A model generated the notes under the pieces. That model saw only the letters and a program-made list of their open reading frames with translations. It searched no databases and had not been told where the DNA came from. From the NCBI GenBank assembly GCA_049974825.1, contig JBNGDJ010000014.1:1-32367 (forward strand): a stretch of 32,367 nucleotides of DNA. The letters are read 5' to 3'. Positions 26,106 to 32,367 of the stretch are shown one piece after another. Position 1 is the first letter of the stretch, and each line of letters begins with the position of its first letter. The translations under genes were made by a program, and so were the position numbers. The stretch comes from JBKHDT01 sp049974825 (GTDB lineage Bacteria > Pseudomonadota > Gammaproteobacteria > Halothiobacillales > Halothiobacillaceae).

Positions 26106-27356
26106 ATGTTTGATCGTCTTACGCGCGCGTTCGGTTACGCCCTGTGGCAGAACGGTTTCTTTGGTGCCTTGAAGGCGACCTTTCGCTGGTTTCTTCAGAA
26201 GCTGCGTCTGTCCGGGTACGAATCCGCGTTGAGCACGCTTGGCAAGCGGGATTTGCTCGAGTCCTACGGTCGGGTTCTCCAGGAGCCGGTCCCGCCATTG
26301 TCCTGCCTGCCGACCGAAGCGCACAGACGGGTTCTTTGGGTGATTCCGCCGTTTTCGGTCGGCAGTGGCGGGCACCTGAACATCTTTCGCATGGTCCGCA
26401 TGCTTGAGGAGCGGGGCTTTCAGTGCCTCATCAGCGTGGATGGAGCACATGTGACCGCGACGGCAGAAGAGTTGAGGGCGCAGATCCGTCAGCATTTTGT
26501 CGCGGTCGATGCCGAGGTTATCGTCGGTGTCGATGATGCCCCCCCGGTAGCCTTTGCATTCGCCACATCATGGACCACGGCGTACACGGTTGCGGCGTTC
26601 GAACGCGTGGTCCATCGCCTGTATTTCGTGCAGGACTTCGAACCGCTTTTCTACCCGGCCGGCAGCGAGTATTTCATGGCCGAGCGGACCTATCGGTTTG
26701 GCCTGACGGCAGTGACGGCGGGTGACTGGCTTGCCGAGAAACTGGCCGCGGAATTCGGGATGCAGACCCGCGCAATCGGGTTTTCCTTCGACAAGGACCG
26801 GTATCGGCCGCTCCCCCGCAGGGATGGTGATGGCAAGAGACGGGTTTTCTTCTACGCGCGGCACGTCACGCCGCGCCGCGGGTTCGAGATGGGCATCCTG
26901 GTGCTGACACTGCTTTGGCAAAGGCATCCGGATCTTGAGTTCATTCTCGCCGGCTGGGACTCGGACGAGTTCATGATTCCCTTTCCGCACCTGAATGCCG
27001 GCGTGGTCGGGCTTGACGATCTCCCGGGACTGTATGCCGAATGCGATGCGGCCCTGGTTCTTTCCTTTACCAACCTTTCTCTGTTGCCGCTTGAATTGAT
27101 GGCCTGCGGTTGCCCAGTGGTGTCCAACCGGGGCGCCAACGTCGAATGGCTTCTGCGCGATGAGGACAACGCCCTGCTCTGCGATCCCGTGCCCGCAGCA
27201 CTGGCCGAGGCGCTGTCGCGGCTGCTGCATGATTCCGAGCTGCGAGAGCGGTTGATCGCTGGTGGCCTGCGCGCTGCCGCATCGACCAGCTGGGATGCCG
27301 AGGGTGATCGCGTGAAAGACTTGCTGGATCAGCTTCCGGTTACGGAGTGTGCCTGA
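26106..27356 (+). CDS. GT4-type (WsaF-like) glycosyltransferase
   Basis: GT-B-fold transferase of 416 residues. An N-terminal extension leads into RRVLWVIPPFSVGSGGHLNI, the first Rossmann domain. RLYFVQDFEPLFYPAGSEYF and TAVTAGDWLAEKL are blocks shared with WsaF-type rhamnosyltransferases. The C-domain carries FYARHVTPRRGFEMG, EFILAGWDSDEF and LSFTNLSLLPLELMACGCPVV, the donor-nucleotide site, with the Glu of PLELMA in the family position. It probably adds rhamnose to the O-antigen chain; linkage is unknown. ATG 26106 follows an AAGGA that is rather distant. The last base of its stop codon is the first base of the wzm start. Confidence 0.9.
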   Translation: MFDRLTRAFGYALWQNGFFGALKATFRWFLQKLRLSGYESALSTLGKRDLLESYGRVLQEPVPPLSCLPTEAHRRVLWVIPPFSVGSGGHLNIFRMVRMLEERGFQCLISVDGAHVTATAEELRAQIRQHFVAVDAEVIVGVDDAPPVAFAFATSWTTAYTVAAFERVVHRLYFVQDFEPLFYPAGSEYFMAERTYRFGLTAVTAGDWLAEKLAAEFGMQTRAIGFSFDKDRYRPLPRRDGDGKRRVFFYARHVTPRRGFEMGILVLTLLWQRHPDLEFILAGWDSDEFMIPFPHLNAGVVGLDDLPGLYAECDAALVLSFTNLSLLPLELMACGCPVVSNRGANVEWLLRDEDNALLCDPVPAALAEALSRLLHDSELRERLIAGGLRAAASTSWDAEGDRVKDLLDQLPVTECA

Positions 27357-28126
27357 TGCCGGTGGTCGGGCGCGTTTTCTGGATGTGGCTCAAGCGCGAC
27401 ATCAAGTCGCGCTACGTTGGTTCCTTTGGTGGGCTTGCCTGGGCGGTGCTCGCGCCGCTGTTCACGATCCTGCTGTTCTACGTCCTGTTCTCGAAGATCT
27501 TCCTGGTCAAGGTGCCCGAGATCGCGAGCGAAGCGGGTTTCTTCTACTACCTGCTGGCCGGCATACTGCCCTGGCTGGCGATTTCTGAAGGACTTTCGCG
27601 CGGAACGGGCGTGATTGTTGCGCACGAGCAGTTCCTCCAAAAGCAGGCGTTTGCCGTCGGGGTCCTGCCCTCCAGCGTGGTGGTAGCGGGGCTCCTGCCT
27701 CAGTTGATCGGAACGCTGTTGTTCGCCGTGCTGATTCTGCTTTCTCCGATCCCCGTAACGGCCGCCTGGCTGTTGTGGCCGCTGGTACTGGGCCTGCAGC
27801 TGGCCATGATTCTTGGTTTGACCCTGCTCTTGTCGGTGCTGGCGGTCCATTTGCGTGATCTGCTGCATGCCATTCCCGTGCTGTTACAATTTTTTTTCTA
27901 TGCCACCCCGATTCTGTATCCCATGAGCATGGTCCCGGAGAGCTATCACTGGCTGTACCTGCTGAATCCCTTCGCACCGCTGGTTCAGGCCTATCACGCA
28001 GTCCTGCTTGGGACCAGCTTCAGCGTGATTGAAGGCCTTGCTCTGGTGTTTTGGGCTATCGTGCTTGGCCTTGGCGGATACGTCGGGTACCGCATTCTGC
28101 TGCCGACGGTCGGTGAGAGTCTGTGA
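27356..28126 (+). CDS. wzm: O-antigen/polysaccharide ABC transporter permease
   Basis: Membrane half of the exporter that flips completed, lipid-linked polysaccharide to the periplasm. It has 256 residues with six hydrophobic segments. The N-terminal amphipathic part FWMWLKRDIKSRYVGSFGGLAW and later FYATPILYPMSMVPESYHWL and NPFAPLVQAYHAVLLG are hallmarks of the ABC-2 Wzm/TagG family. ATG 27356 has GGAG eight bases upstream and shares one base with the previous stop. A GTG nine bases earlier is less likely. wzt follows after three bases. Confidence 0.95.
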   Translation: MPVVGRVFWMWLKRDIKSRYVGSFGGLAWAVLAPLFTILLFYVLFSKIFLVKVPEIASEAGFFYYLLAGILPWLAISEGLSRGTGVIVAHEQFLQKQAFAVGVLPSSVVVAGLLPQLIGTLLFAVLILLSPIPVTAAWLLWPLVLGLQLAMILGLTLLLSVLAVHLRDLLHAIPVLLQFFFYATPILYPMSMVPESYHWLYLLNPFAPLVQAYHAVLLGTSFSVIEGLALVFWAIVLGLGGYVGYRILLPTVGESL

Positions 28127-28129
28127 CCC

Positions 28130-29353
28130 ATGGTTGAAACAGAAGCGCGCATTGAAATGCAGGCCGTGGGCAAGGCGTACCGCGTGTACGCCCGTCCACG
28201 CGACCGGCTGGTCGAAGTGTTGACCAGGCGGCCGAAGCACCAGGGATACTGGGCGCTCCAGGATGCGTCTCTGACTATCCCGGCCGGAGAGACCTTCGGC
28301 CTGGTCGGTGAGAATGGTGCGGGAAAGAGCACCTTTCTGAAGCTGGTGGCGGGCACGATCCGCCCGAGCACCGGGCAGTTGTCCGTCGCGGGCCGTGTCG
28401 CGGCGCTGCTTGAGCTGGGTGTGGGCTTCCATCCGGAGGAGACCGGCCGGGAAAACATCATGATGATGGGGGCTCTCAATGGCGTCCGGCCGGCGGACAT
28501 GGCCGCCTACGCGGCCGAGGTGATCGAGTTCGCGGAGCTGTCTGACGCCGTGCTGGATCGTCCGGTGAAGACCTATTCCTCGGGCATGTTCATGCGCCTG
28601 GCGTTCTCTGCCGCGACCGCGGTGGAGCCGGATATTCTGGTCATCGACGAGGCGCTCTCCGTCGGGGACATGTATTTTCAGAAGAAAAGTCTGGACCGGA
28701 TCATGAGCTTCCGGGACGCCGGGAAGACGGTCCTGTTCTGCTCGCACAATCTTTACCAGGTACGCAGCCTGTGCAATCGGGCAGCGTGGATTCGTTCGGG
28801 GCGCGTTGAGGCGATGGGCGACACCGAGACGGTCGTGACCGCCTACGAGTCTTACGAACGGGCCAAGGCCGGAGCGGCACTGGAATCCGCACAGACGTCC
28901 GAAGCCGGCCCTGCCCGGCAGATGACCAGCTCGGCCGCACCCGTTCGTCTTCGGGATGTTTCGCTGGAAGCGCCTGATGGCGTCAATCCGTCGGTACTCG
29001 AGACATTCCAGGACATCCGGCTGGTGTTTGATGTCGAAAGCCTTTCCGACGATCATCGGTTTCACGTCGGGTTTGCGATAACGCGCAATGATCGCGAAAA
29101 CGTCTTTGGCTCAAGCACACAGTTTGATCCGGATCGCGAGCCCATGCAGGGCGCCGGCATGCACCGGGTGTCGATTCGCTTGCCCGGACTGCCCCTGCTC
29201 TCGGGCGACTATCTGCTGAGTGTCTATGTGCTGGATGACACGGGGCTTCAAGTCATTGATATGGCTGAGGGAATCCGTCCTTTTCGGGTCCAGCAAAAAT
29301 TGCGCGAGTTTGGCTTTGTGTACATGACTCACCATTGGGAGCGCGAAGCGTGA
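28130..29353 (+). CDS. wzt: O-antigen ABC transporter ATPase with C-terminal glycan-binding domain
   Basis: Nucleotide-binding half of the exporter, 407 residues. Walker A is GENGAGKST (60-68), the signature is YSSGM (149-153), Walker B is ILVIDE (169-174), then SVGD and the H-loop FCSHN. The C-terminal 140 or so residues form a beta-rich domain (LVFDVESLSDDHRFHVGFAI ... LSGDYLLSVYVLDD). This long form is known from E. coli O9a, where the extra domain recognises the modified non-reducing end of the finished chain before export. That suggests the polymer here is also capped. It pairs with wzm three bases upstream, and its stop overlaps the next GTG. Confidence 0.95.
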   Translation: MVETEARIEMQAVGKAYRVYARPRDRLVEVLTRRPKHQGYWALQDASLTIPAGETFGLVGENGAGKSTFLKLVAGTIRPSTGQLSVAGRVAALLELGVGFHPEETGRENIMMMGALNGVRPADMAAYAAEVIEFAELSDAVLDRPVKTYSSGMFMRLAFSAATAVEPDILVIDEALSVGDMYFQKKSLDRIMSFRDAGKTVLFCSHNLYQVRSLCNRAAWIRSGRVEAMGDTETVVTAYESYERAKAGAALESAQTSEAGPARQMTSSAAPVRLRDVSLEAPDGVNPSVLETFQDIRLVFDVESLSDDHRFHVGFAITRNDRENVFGSSTQFDPDREPMQGAGMHRVSIRLPGLPLLSGDYLLSVYVLDDTGLQVIDMAEGIRPFRVQQKLREFGFVYMTHHWEREA

Positions 29354-30237
29354 ACCATGACGGGGTTTGGCGGTTTGACGTCGCCTATCCGCTGCTGGCC
29401 AGATTGCCCCTGCGCTGGGCGAATCGGCTGGGTGATCGGATGGCAGGGCTTGATGCCCGGCGAGACCAGGCTTTGCGCACGGCCGTGGGCAATGGGCTGC
29501 GCGCCGTTTTCCCGGACCGTGGCACCGAGCATGCCGCGTGGATCGAGGAATATGCGCGCTGCCGGGTTCGCGAGGCGGTGGATGCCTGGCGCATGGCCTC
29601 GTTGTCCGATGCAGAATTTCAGTCCCTCGTGCGCATCGAAGGGCTTGATCAGCTGTTTCAACTCAGGGCGCAGGGGCAGGGCGTGCTTTTTTTGATGGCG
29701 CATTACGGGCGGCTTGTGATGTTGCTGGCCGCGCTCGGGCGGCTGGGTGTGCGCATGAACATGCTGACGATGCGCATTGATACCAGTAATCCCGATCTCT
29801 CGGAGACCCAGCGTCGGTTCCTGGGCCGGAAGGTGACCAACCTCCGCGGTCAGATTGGAGGGCAGTGGCTGAGCCTGGGGGACAACCTGCGCCCTATGTA
29901 CAAGAGTCTGGAGCAGGGCGAGACATGGATCGTGCTGCTGGACGCCTACTCGCCCGAGTTCGGCGCGGTATGCGATTTTCCCTTTCTGGGTGGGACAGCG
30001 CACTTCCCGGGAGGTGTCCGGCGCATTGCGGCGGCGACGGGTGCCCGAATGGTGTATGGTGCCGTCCGGGACAACGGCACGACCTTGAACGGCCGGATCG
30101 ACGTGCTGGACGCCGACCCGGTCACCGCACATGGCGAAGCGGTGGCCTGCCTCGAGCGGGACGTGCGCGCCGGGCCCGGGCAGTGGTGGCAATGGAACAT
30201 CCTCGACTACATCTGGACGCCCGCGCATGAGCGATGA
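29350..30237 (+). CDS. LpxL/HtrB-like acyltransferase homologue, catalytic acid not evident
   Basis: A 295-residue protein of the lipid A acyltransferase type (LABLAT fold): GVLFLMAHYGRLVMLLAALG, TSNPDLSETQRRFLGRKVTN, YKSLEQGETWIVLLDAYSPE, FPFLGGTAHFPGGVRRIAAATGARMVYG. In classical LpxL the catalytic pair is His-x4-Asp/Glu. Here His118 is present but the residue five on is Val123, so the acid is missing at the usual place. It may use another acid, transfer a different group, or be non-enzymatic. Unlike LpxL, no strong N-terminal membrane helix is obvious. The GTG start overlaps the wzt stop and has GGGAG about eight bases upstream, so it belongs to the O-antigen operon. A role in acylating the polysaccharide or its lipid is speculation. 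Confidence 0.75.
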   Translation: MNHDGVWRFDVAYPLLARLPLRWANRLGDRMAGLDARRDQALRTAVGNGLRAVFPDRGTEHAAWIEEYARCRVREAVDAWRMASLSDAEFQSLVRIEGLDQLFQLRAQGQGVLFLMAHYGRLVMLLAALGRLGVRMNMLTMRIDTSNPDLSETQRRFLGRKVTNLRGQIGGQWLSLGDNLRPMYKSLEQGETWIVLLDAYSPEFGAVCDFPFLGGTAHFPGGVRRIAAATGARMVYGAVRDNGTTLNGRIDVLDADPVTAHGEAVACLERDVRAGPGQWWQWNILDYIWTPAHER

Positions 30238-31159
30238 TCTGAAAGGCAAGCGCTGCGTCGTACTCGGTGCGAACGGGTTTATCGGCAGCGCCCTGACCCG
30301 ACGGTTGCTCCGCGAGGGAGCGCAGGTTGTCGCCTGCGACCGGGTGCAGGATTTTCATTCCCTATCGGACCATCCTCTGCTTGAGTGCGTGACGCTGGAC
30401 TTTCTGGACGAAATCAGCGTGGAGGAAGCGGTTCAGGGCGCGGACTGGGTGTTTCACCTCATCAGCACCACCAAGCCTGCCAGTTCCAATGCCAACATGG
30501 CCTATGACGTGCAAAGCAATGTCATTCCGAGCATTCACCTGTTCGAGGCCTGCGCGCGGGCCGGTGTGCAGCACGTCCTCTTCGCCTCTTCCGGGGGGAC
30601 GGTCTACGGGGTTCCCGAACAAGTGCCCGTGCACGAGGGCATGCCCTGCATGCCCATCGTCTCCTACGGTCTGACCAAGCTGACCATCGAGCACTACGCG
30701 CGCCTGGTCGAGCGGGAGCATGGGCTGCGGGTCACCAGCCTGCGCATCGGCAACCCGTTCGGCCCCGGGCACCGTGACCAGCAGCAGGGGGTCATTCCCA
30801 TCTTTCTTCGGTCGGCCCGACAGGGGGTGCCTCTGCAGATTTGGGGGGATGGTTCGGTCGTGCGCGACTATATCTACATTGACGACGTTGCCGAGGCGTT
30901 CTGTGCCGCGGCGCGGTATCGCGGGCCCTGGCGCATTTTCAATATTGGCTCGGGTGAAGGGCGTTCCCTGAACGAGATTGTCGAGGCACTCGGGAGCATT
31001 CTCGGGGCCCCTCCGCTCATCGAGCGTCACCCCGCCCGTCCTTTCGACGTGCCCCGGCTGATCCTGAATATCGACCGGGCGCGTCAGGAGCTGGGCTGGC
31101 ATCCGCAAACCGCATTCGACGAGGGACTCCGCCGCACCTGGAAGGAGATCGAGGCCTGA
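30227..31159 (+). CDS. NAD-dependent nucleotide-sugar epimerase/dehydratase
   Basis: Extended SDR of 310 residues: VVLGANGFIGSALTRRLL near the N-terminus, then FASSGGTVYG (Ser-Ser-Gly-Gly-Thr), the catalytic Tyr147-x3-Lys151 in YGLTK, and RIGNPFGPGH, GDGSVVRDYIYIDDVAEAF and NIGSGEGRSLNEI. The pattern is GalE/WbpP-like, so a UDP- or dTDP-hexose 4-epimerase is most likely, but substrate cannot be told. ATG 30227 overlaps the previous gene by 11 bases; the longer frame to 30131 is read within that gene and rejected. Its stop overlaps the next start by one base (TGATG). Confidence 0.9.
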   Translation: MSDDLKGKRCVVLGANGFIGSALTRRLLREGAQVVACDRVQDFHSLSDHPLLECVTLDFLDEISVEEAVQGADWVFHLISTTKPASSNANMAYDVQSNVIPSIHLFEACARAGVQHVLFASSGGTVYGVPEQVPVHEGMPCMPIVSYGLTKLTIEHYARLVEREHGLRVTSLRIGNPFGPGHRDQQQGVIPIFLRSARQGVPLQIWGDGSVVRDYIYIDDVAEAFCAAARYRGPWRIFNIGSGEGRSLNEIVEALGSILGAPPLIERHPARPFDVPRLILNIDRARQELGWHPQTAFDEGLRRTWKEIEA

Positions 31160-32238
31160 TGAGCGATCACTACGATTACGCGATTGATCCAGCGGGAGAC
31201 AGTACGGCCAACAAGGTCCTGCGCATGGTAGGTCAGGGCAAGCATGTTCTGGAACTGGGGACGGCCAGCGGTGTCATGACACAGGCCTTGGTAGAACAGG
31301 GCTGTCGTGTCGTCGGTGTGGAGTACTGCCCCGAATTCGCGGAATGCGCCGCGGCATACTGCGAAAAAATGATTGTCGGAGACGTCGAGCGAATTGACTG
31401 GCGCGCCGAACTGGGCGACCGGCGCTTCGACGTGATTGTCGCCGCCGACGTACTCGAACATCTGCGGGAACCGGCGCAGGTGCTTGAACGTCTATCGAGT
31501 TGGCTCAGCCCGGATGGCTCTCTCGTAATTTCCGTGCCGAACGTGGCGCATGCCGGTTTGGTGGCCGGCCTGATGCGCGGGCGGTTCCAGTACCGTCCCA
31601 AGGGGCTGCTGGATCAGACCCATTTGCGGTTTTTCACCCGGGAAAACCTGGACTGGATGCTCCTCGAGAGCGGTTGGCGGCCGCTGCAATGGGCGGCGAA
31701 CCGGGTGCCTGTCCTGGACAGCGAGTTCGCTTCCGACTGGCTTGCCCTGACAGAGGATCAGCGCACACGGCTGTCCAAAGCGCCGGATGCCGACGTGTAC
31801 CAGTTTATTGTTCGCGCCGAGCCCGCGGGGCACTTGCTGTCGCGCGAACGGGCCCTGCTGCGACAGGTACAGGATCTTCGCGCGACGCTTCAGGAGCAGG
31901 AGCGTGCCGCGCAGGAGCGTGCCCGGCGCCATGAAGCGGATTTGGCTTCGCTGAAGGAACACCAAAAGGCTTTTGCCGAGGCCAGAGAGCTGATCGATCA
32001 GCTGCAGGTGCAGCTGCGCACATGTCAGAGCTACACGCAGATGTCGCAGGCGCAAAAGGATAGCTTGGAGCGTCAGCTTGATGAGCATCGCGTCGCGCTT
32101 GAGCAGTCACAATCATTACTCAGGCGGCTAAGCACGCCTGCAGGCATCCGAGGTGCGCTAGTCCAGCTTTGGCGTGCTGTTGTGGGAAAGTTTCGCGTGG
32201 CCTTGAGCCTCGTGCGGGCCAGATCCGGCTCAAAGTAA
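31159..32238 (+). CDS. SAM methyltransferase with long coiled-coil tail, possible O-antigen chain terminator
   Basis: A 359-residue protein with three parts. Residues 1-215 are a class I methyltransferase: VLELGTASGVMTQAL (SAM loop), VVGVEY, then FDVIVAADVLEHL, and DQTHLRFFTRENL, a block common in sugar methyltransferases. Residues about 226-324 form a heptad-rich coiled coil (RALLRQVQDLRATLQEQ onward, rich in Glu, Gln, Arg and Leu). Residues about 330-359 are basic and amphipathic (ALVQLWRAVVGKFRVALSLV), fit for membrane contact. This recalls WbdD, whose methyltransferase caps the chain and whose coiled coil sets its length, but there is no kinase domain here. Next to a long-form wzt, a capping role is plausible yet unproven. 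A family I repeat begins ten bases after the stop codon. Confidence 0.88.
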   Translation: MSDHYDYAIDPAGDSTANKVLRMVGQGKHVLELGTASGVMTQALVEQGCRVVGVEYCPEFAECAAAYCEKMIVGDVERIDWRAELGDRRFDVIVAADVLEHLREPAQVLERLSSWLSPDGSLVISVPNVAHAGLVAGLMRGRFQYRPKGLLDQTHLRFFTRENLDWMLLESGWRPLQWAANRVPVLDSEFASDWLALTEDQRTRLSKAPDADVYQFIVRAEPAGHLLSRERALLRQVQDLRATLQEQERAAQERARRHEADLASLKEHQKAFAEARELIDQLQVQLRTCQSYTQMSQAQKDSLERQLDEHRVALEQSQSLLRRLSTPAGIRGALVQLWRAVVGKFRVALSLVRARSGSK

Positions 32239-32248
32239 TTGGTGGCTA

Positions 32249-32367
32249 GGGAATCTCTGCGCGAATGCAGAGATTCCCGATTGGGGCATGGATGCCCCAA
32301 CGCTCAATGGCATAAGCCATTGAATTGCGGAGCATGGCCCGGGCGTGAACGCGGAGCTGGCGTTAGC
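32249..32367 (+). repeat. Family I palindromic repeat, right-edge copy (cut by window)
   Basis: Hairpin A 32249-32278 (GGGAATCTCTGCG, CGAA, TGCAGAGATTCCC), D' 32281-32300 (perfect TTGGGGCAT, GG, ATGCCCCAA), B 32305-32322 (CAATGGC, ATAA, GCCATTG), a shrunken C, and the start of the segment ending GCTGGCGTTAGC that also occurs at 3405-3416. It follows the methyltransferase gene. The 3' end lies outside the window. Confidence 0.85.

Noticed and set aside
27889..27897. Nine-base homopolymer region (TTTTTTT) in wzm as a slippage or frameshift site
   Set aside because: The reading frame continues normally through it with conserved Wzm residues on both sides; no evidence of a programmed shift.
27884..29065. 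393-residue open frame opposite wzm and wzt
   Set aside because: Antisense shadow; wzt motifs on the plus strand are unambiguous.

Overview
This window looks like chromosome of a GC-rich gammaproteobacterium. The type II secretion genes run E-F-G-H-I-J-K-L-M-N-D with a lipoprotein secretin last, the order known from the Xanthomonas xps cluster. A GlyGly-CTERM sorting signal and O-antigen export genes also fit a Gram-negative gammaproteobacterium, perhaps Xanthomonadales/Lysobacterales or Chromatiales. No rRNA, tRNA, CRISPR array, transposase or phage gene was seen.

Left part (1-11104). A minus-strand acetyl-CoA synthetase and a small RRM RNA-binding protein with a clear terminator come first. 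A plus-strand pair follows: a many-pass membrane protein of unknown function and a WbpM/CapD-type nucleotide-sugar 4,6-dehydratase. Next are minus-strand genes for exported or membrane proteins: a beta-propeller-like protein, a DUF2892 protein, a small periplasmic protein, and a seven-repeat delta-60 protein ending in a GlyGly-CTERM tail.

Right part (11105-32238) is one co-directional run of 22 genes with almost no gaps: rfbA-C-D-B (dTDP-L-rhamnose synthesis), gspE-F-G-H-I-J-K-L-M-N-D (type II secretion), then two glycosyltransferases, an O-antigen ABC exporter (wzm, wzt with a C-terminal sugar-binding domain), an acyltransferase-like protein, an NDP-sugar epimerase/dehydratase and a methyltransferase with a long coiled coil. 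The rhamnose genes would feed the rhamnosyltransferases. The methyltransferase plus Wzt tail resemble the cap-and-ruler chain-length systems of ABC-exported O antigens. Type II secretion genes sit inside this LPS locus, and gspD overlaps the first glycosyltransferase start.

The feature least explained by gene annotation is a set of modular palindromic repeats between genes. Family I has six copies (1-54, 3256-3451, 7881-7925, 7967-8120, 8503-8577, 32249-32367). Family II has two (2143-2408, 22461-22608). Both have MITE-like inverted ends, share a two-hairpin core, and keep stems paired by compensatory changes. They abut a stop codon (acs), overlap one (gspN), supply a probable start codon (propeller gene), and split gspD from the rest of its operon.
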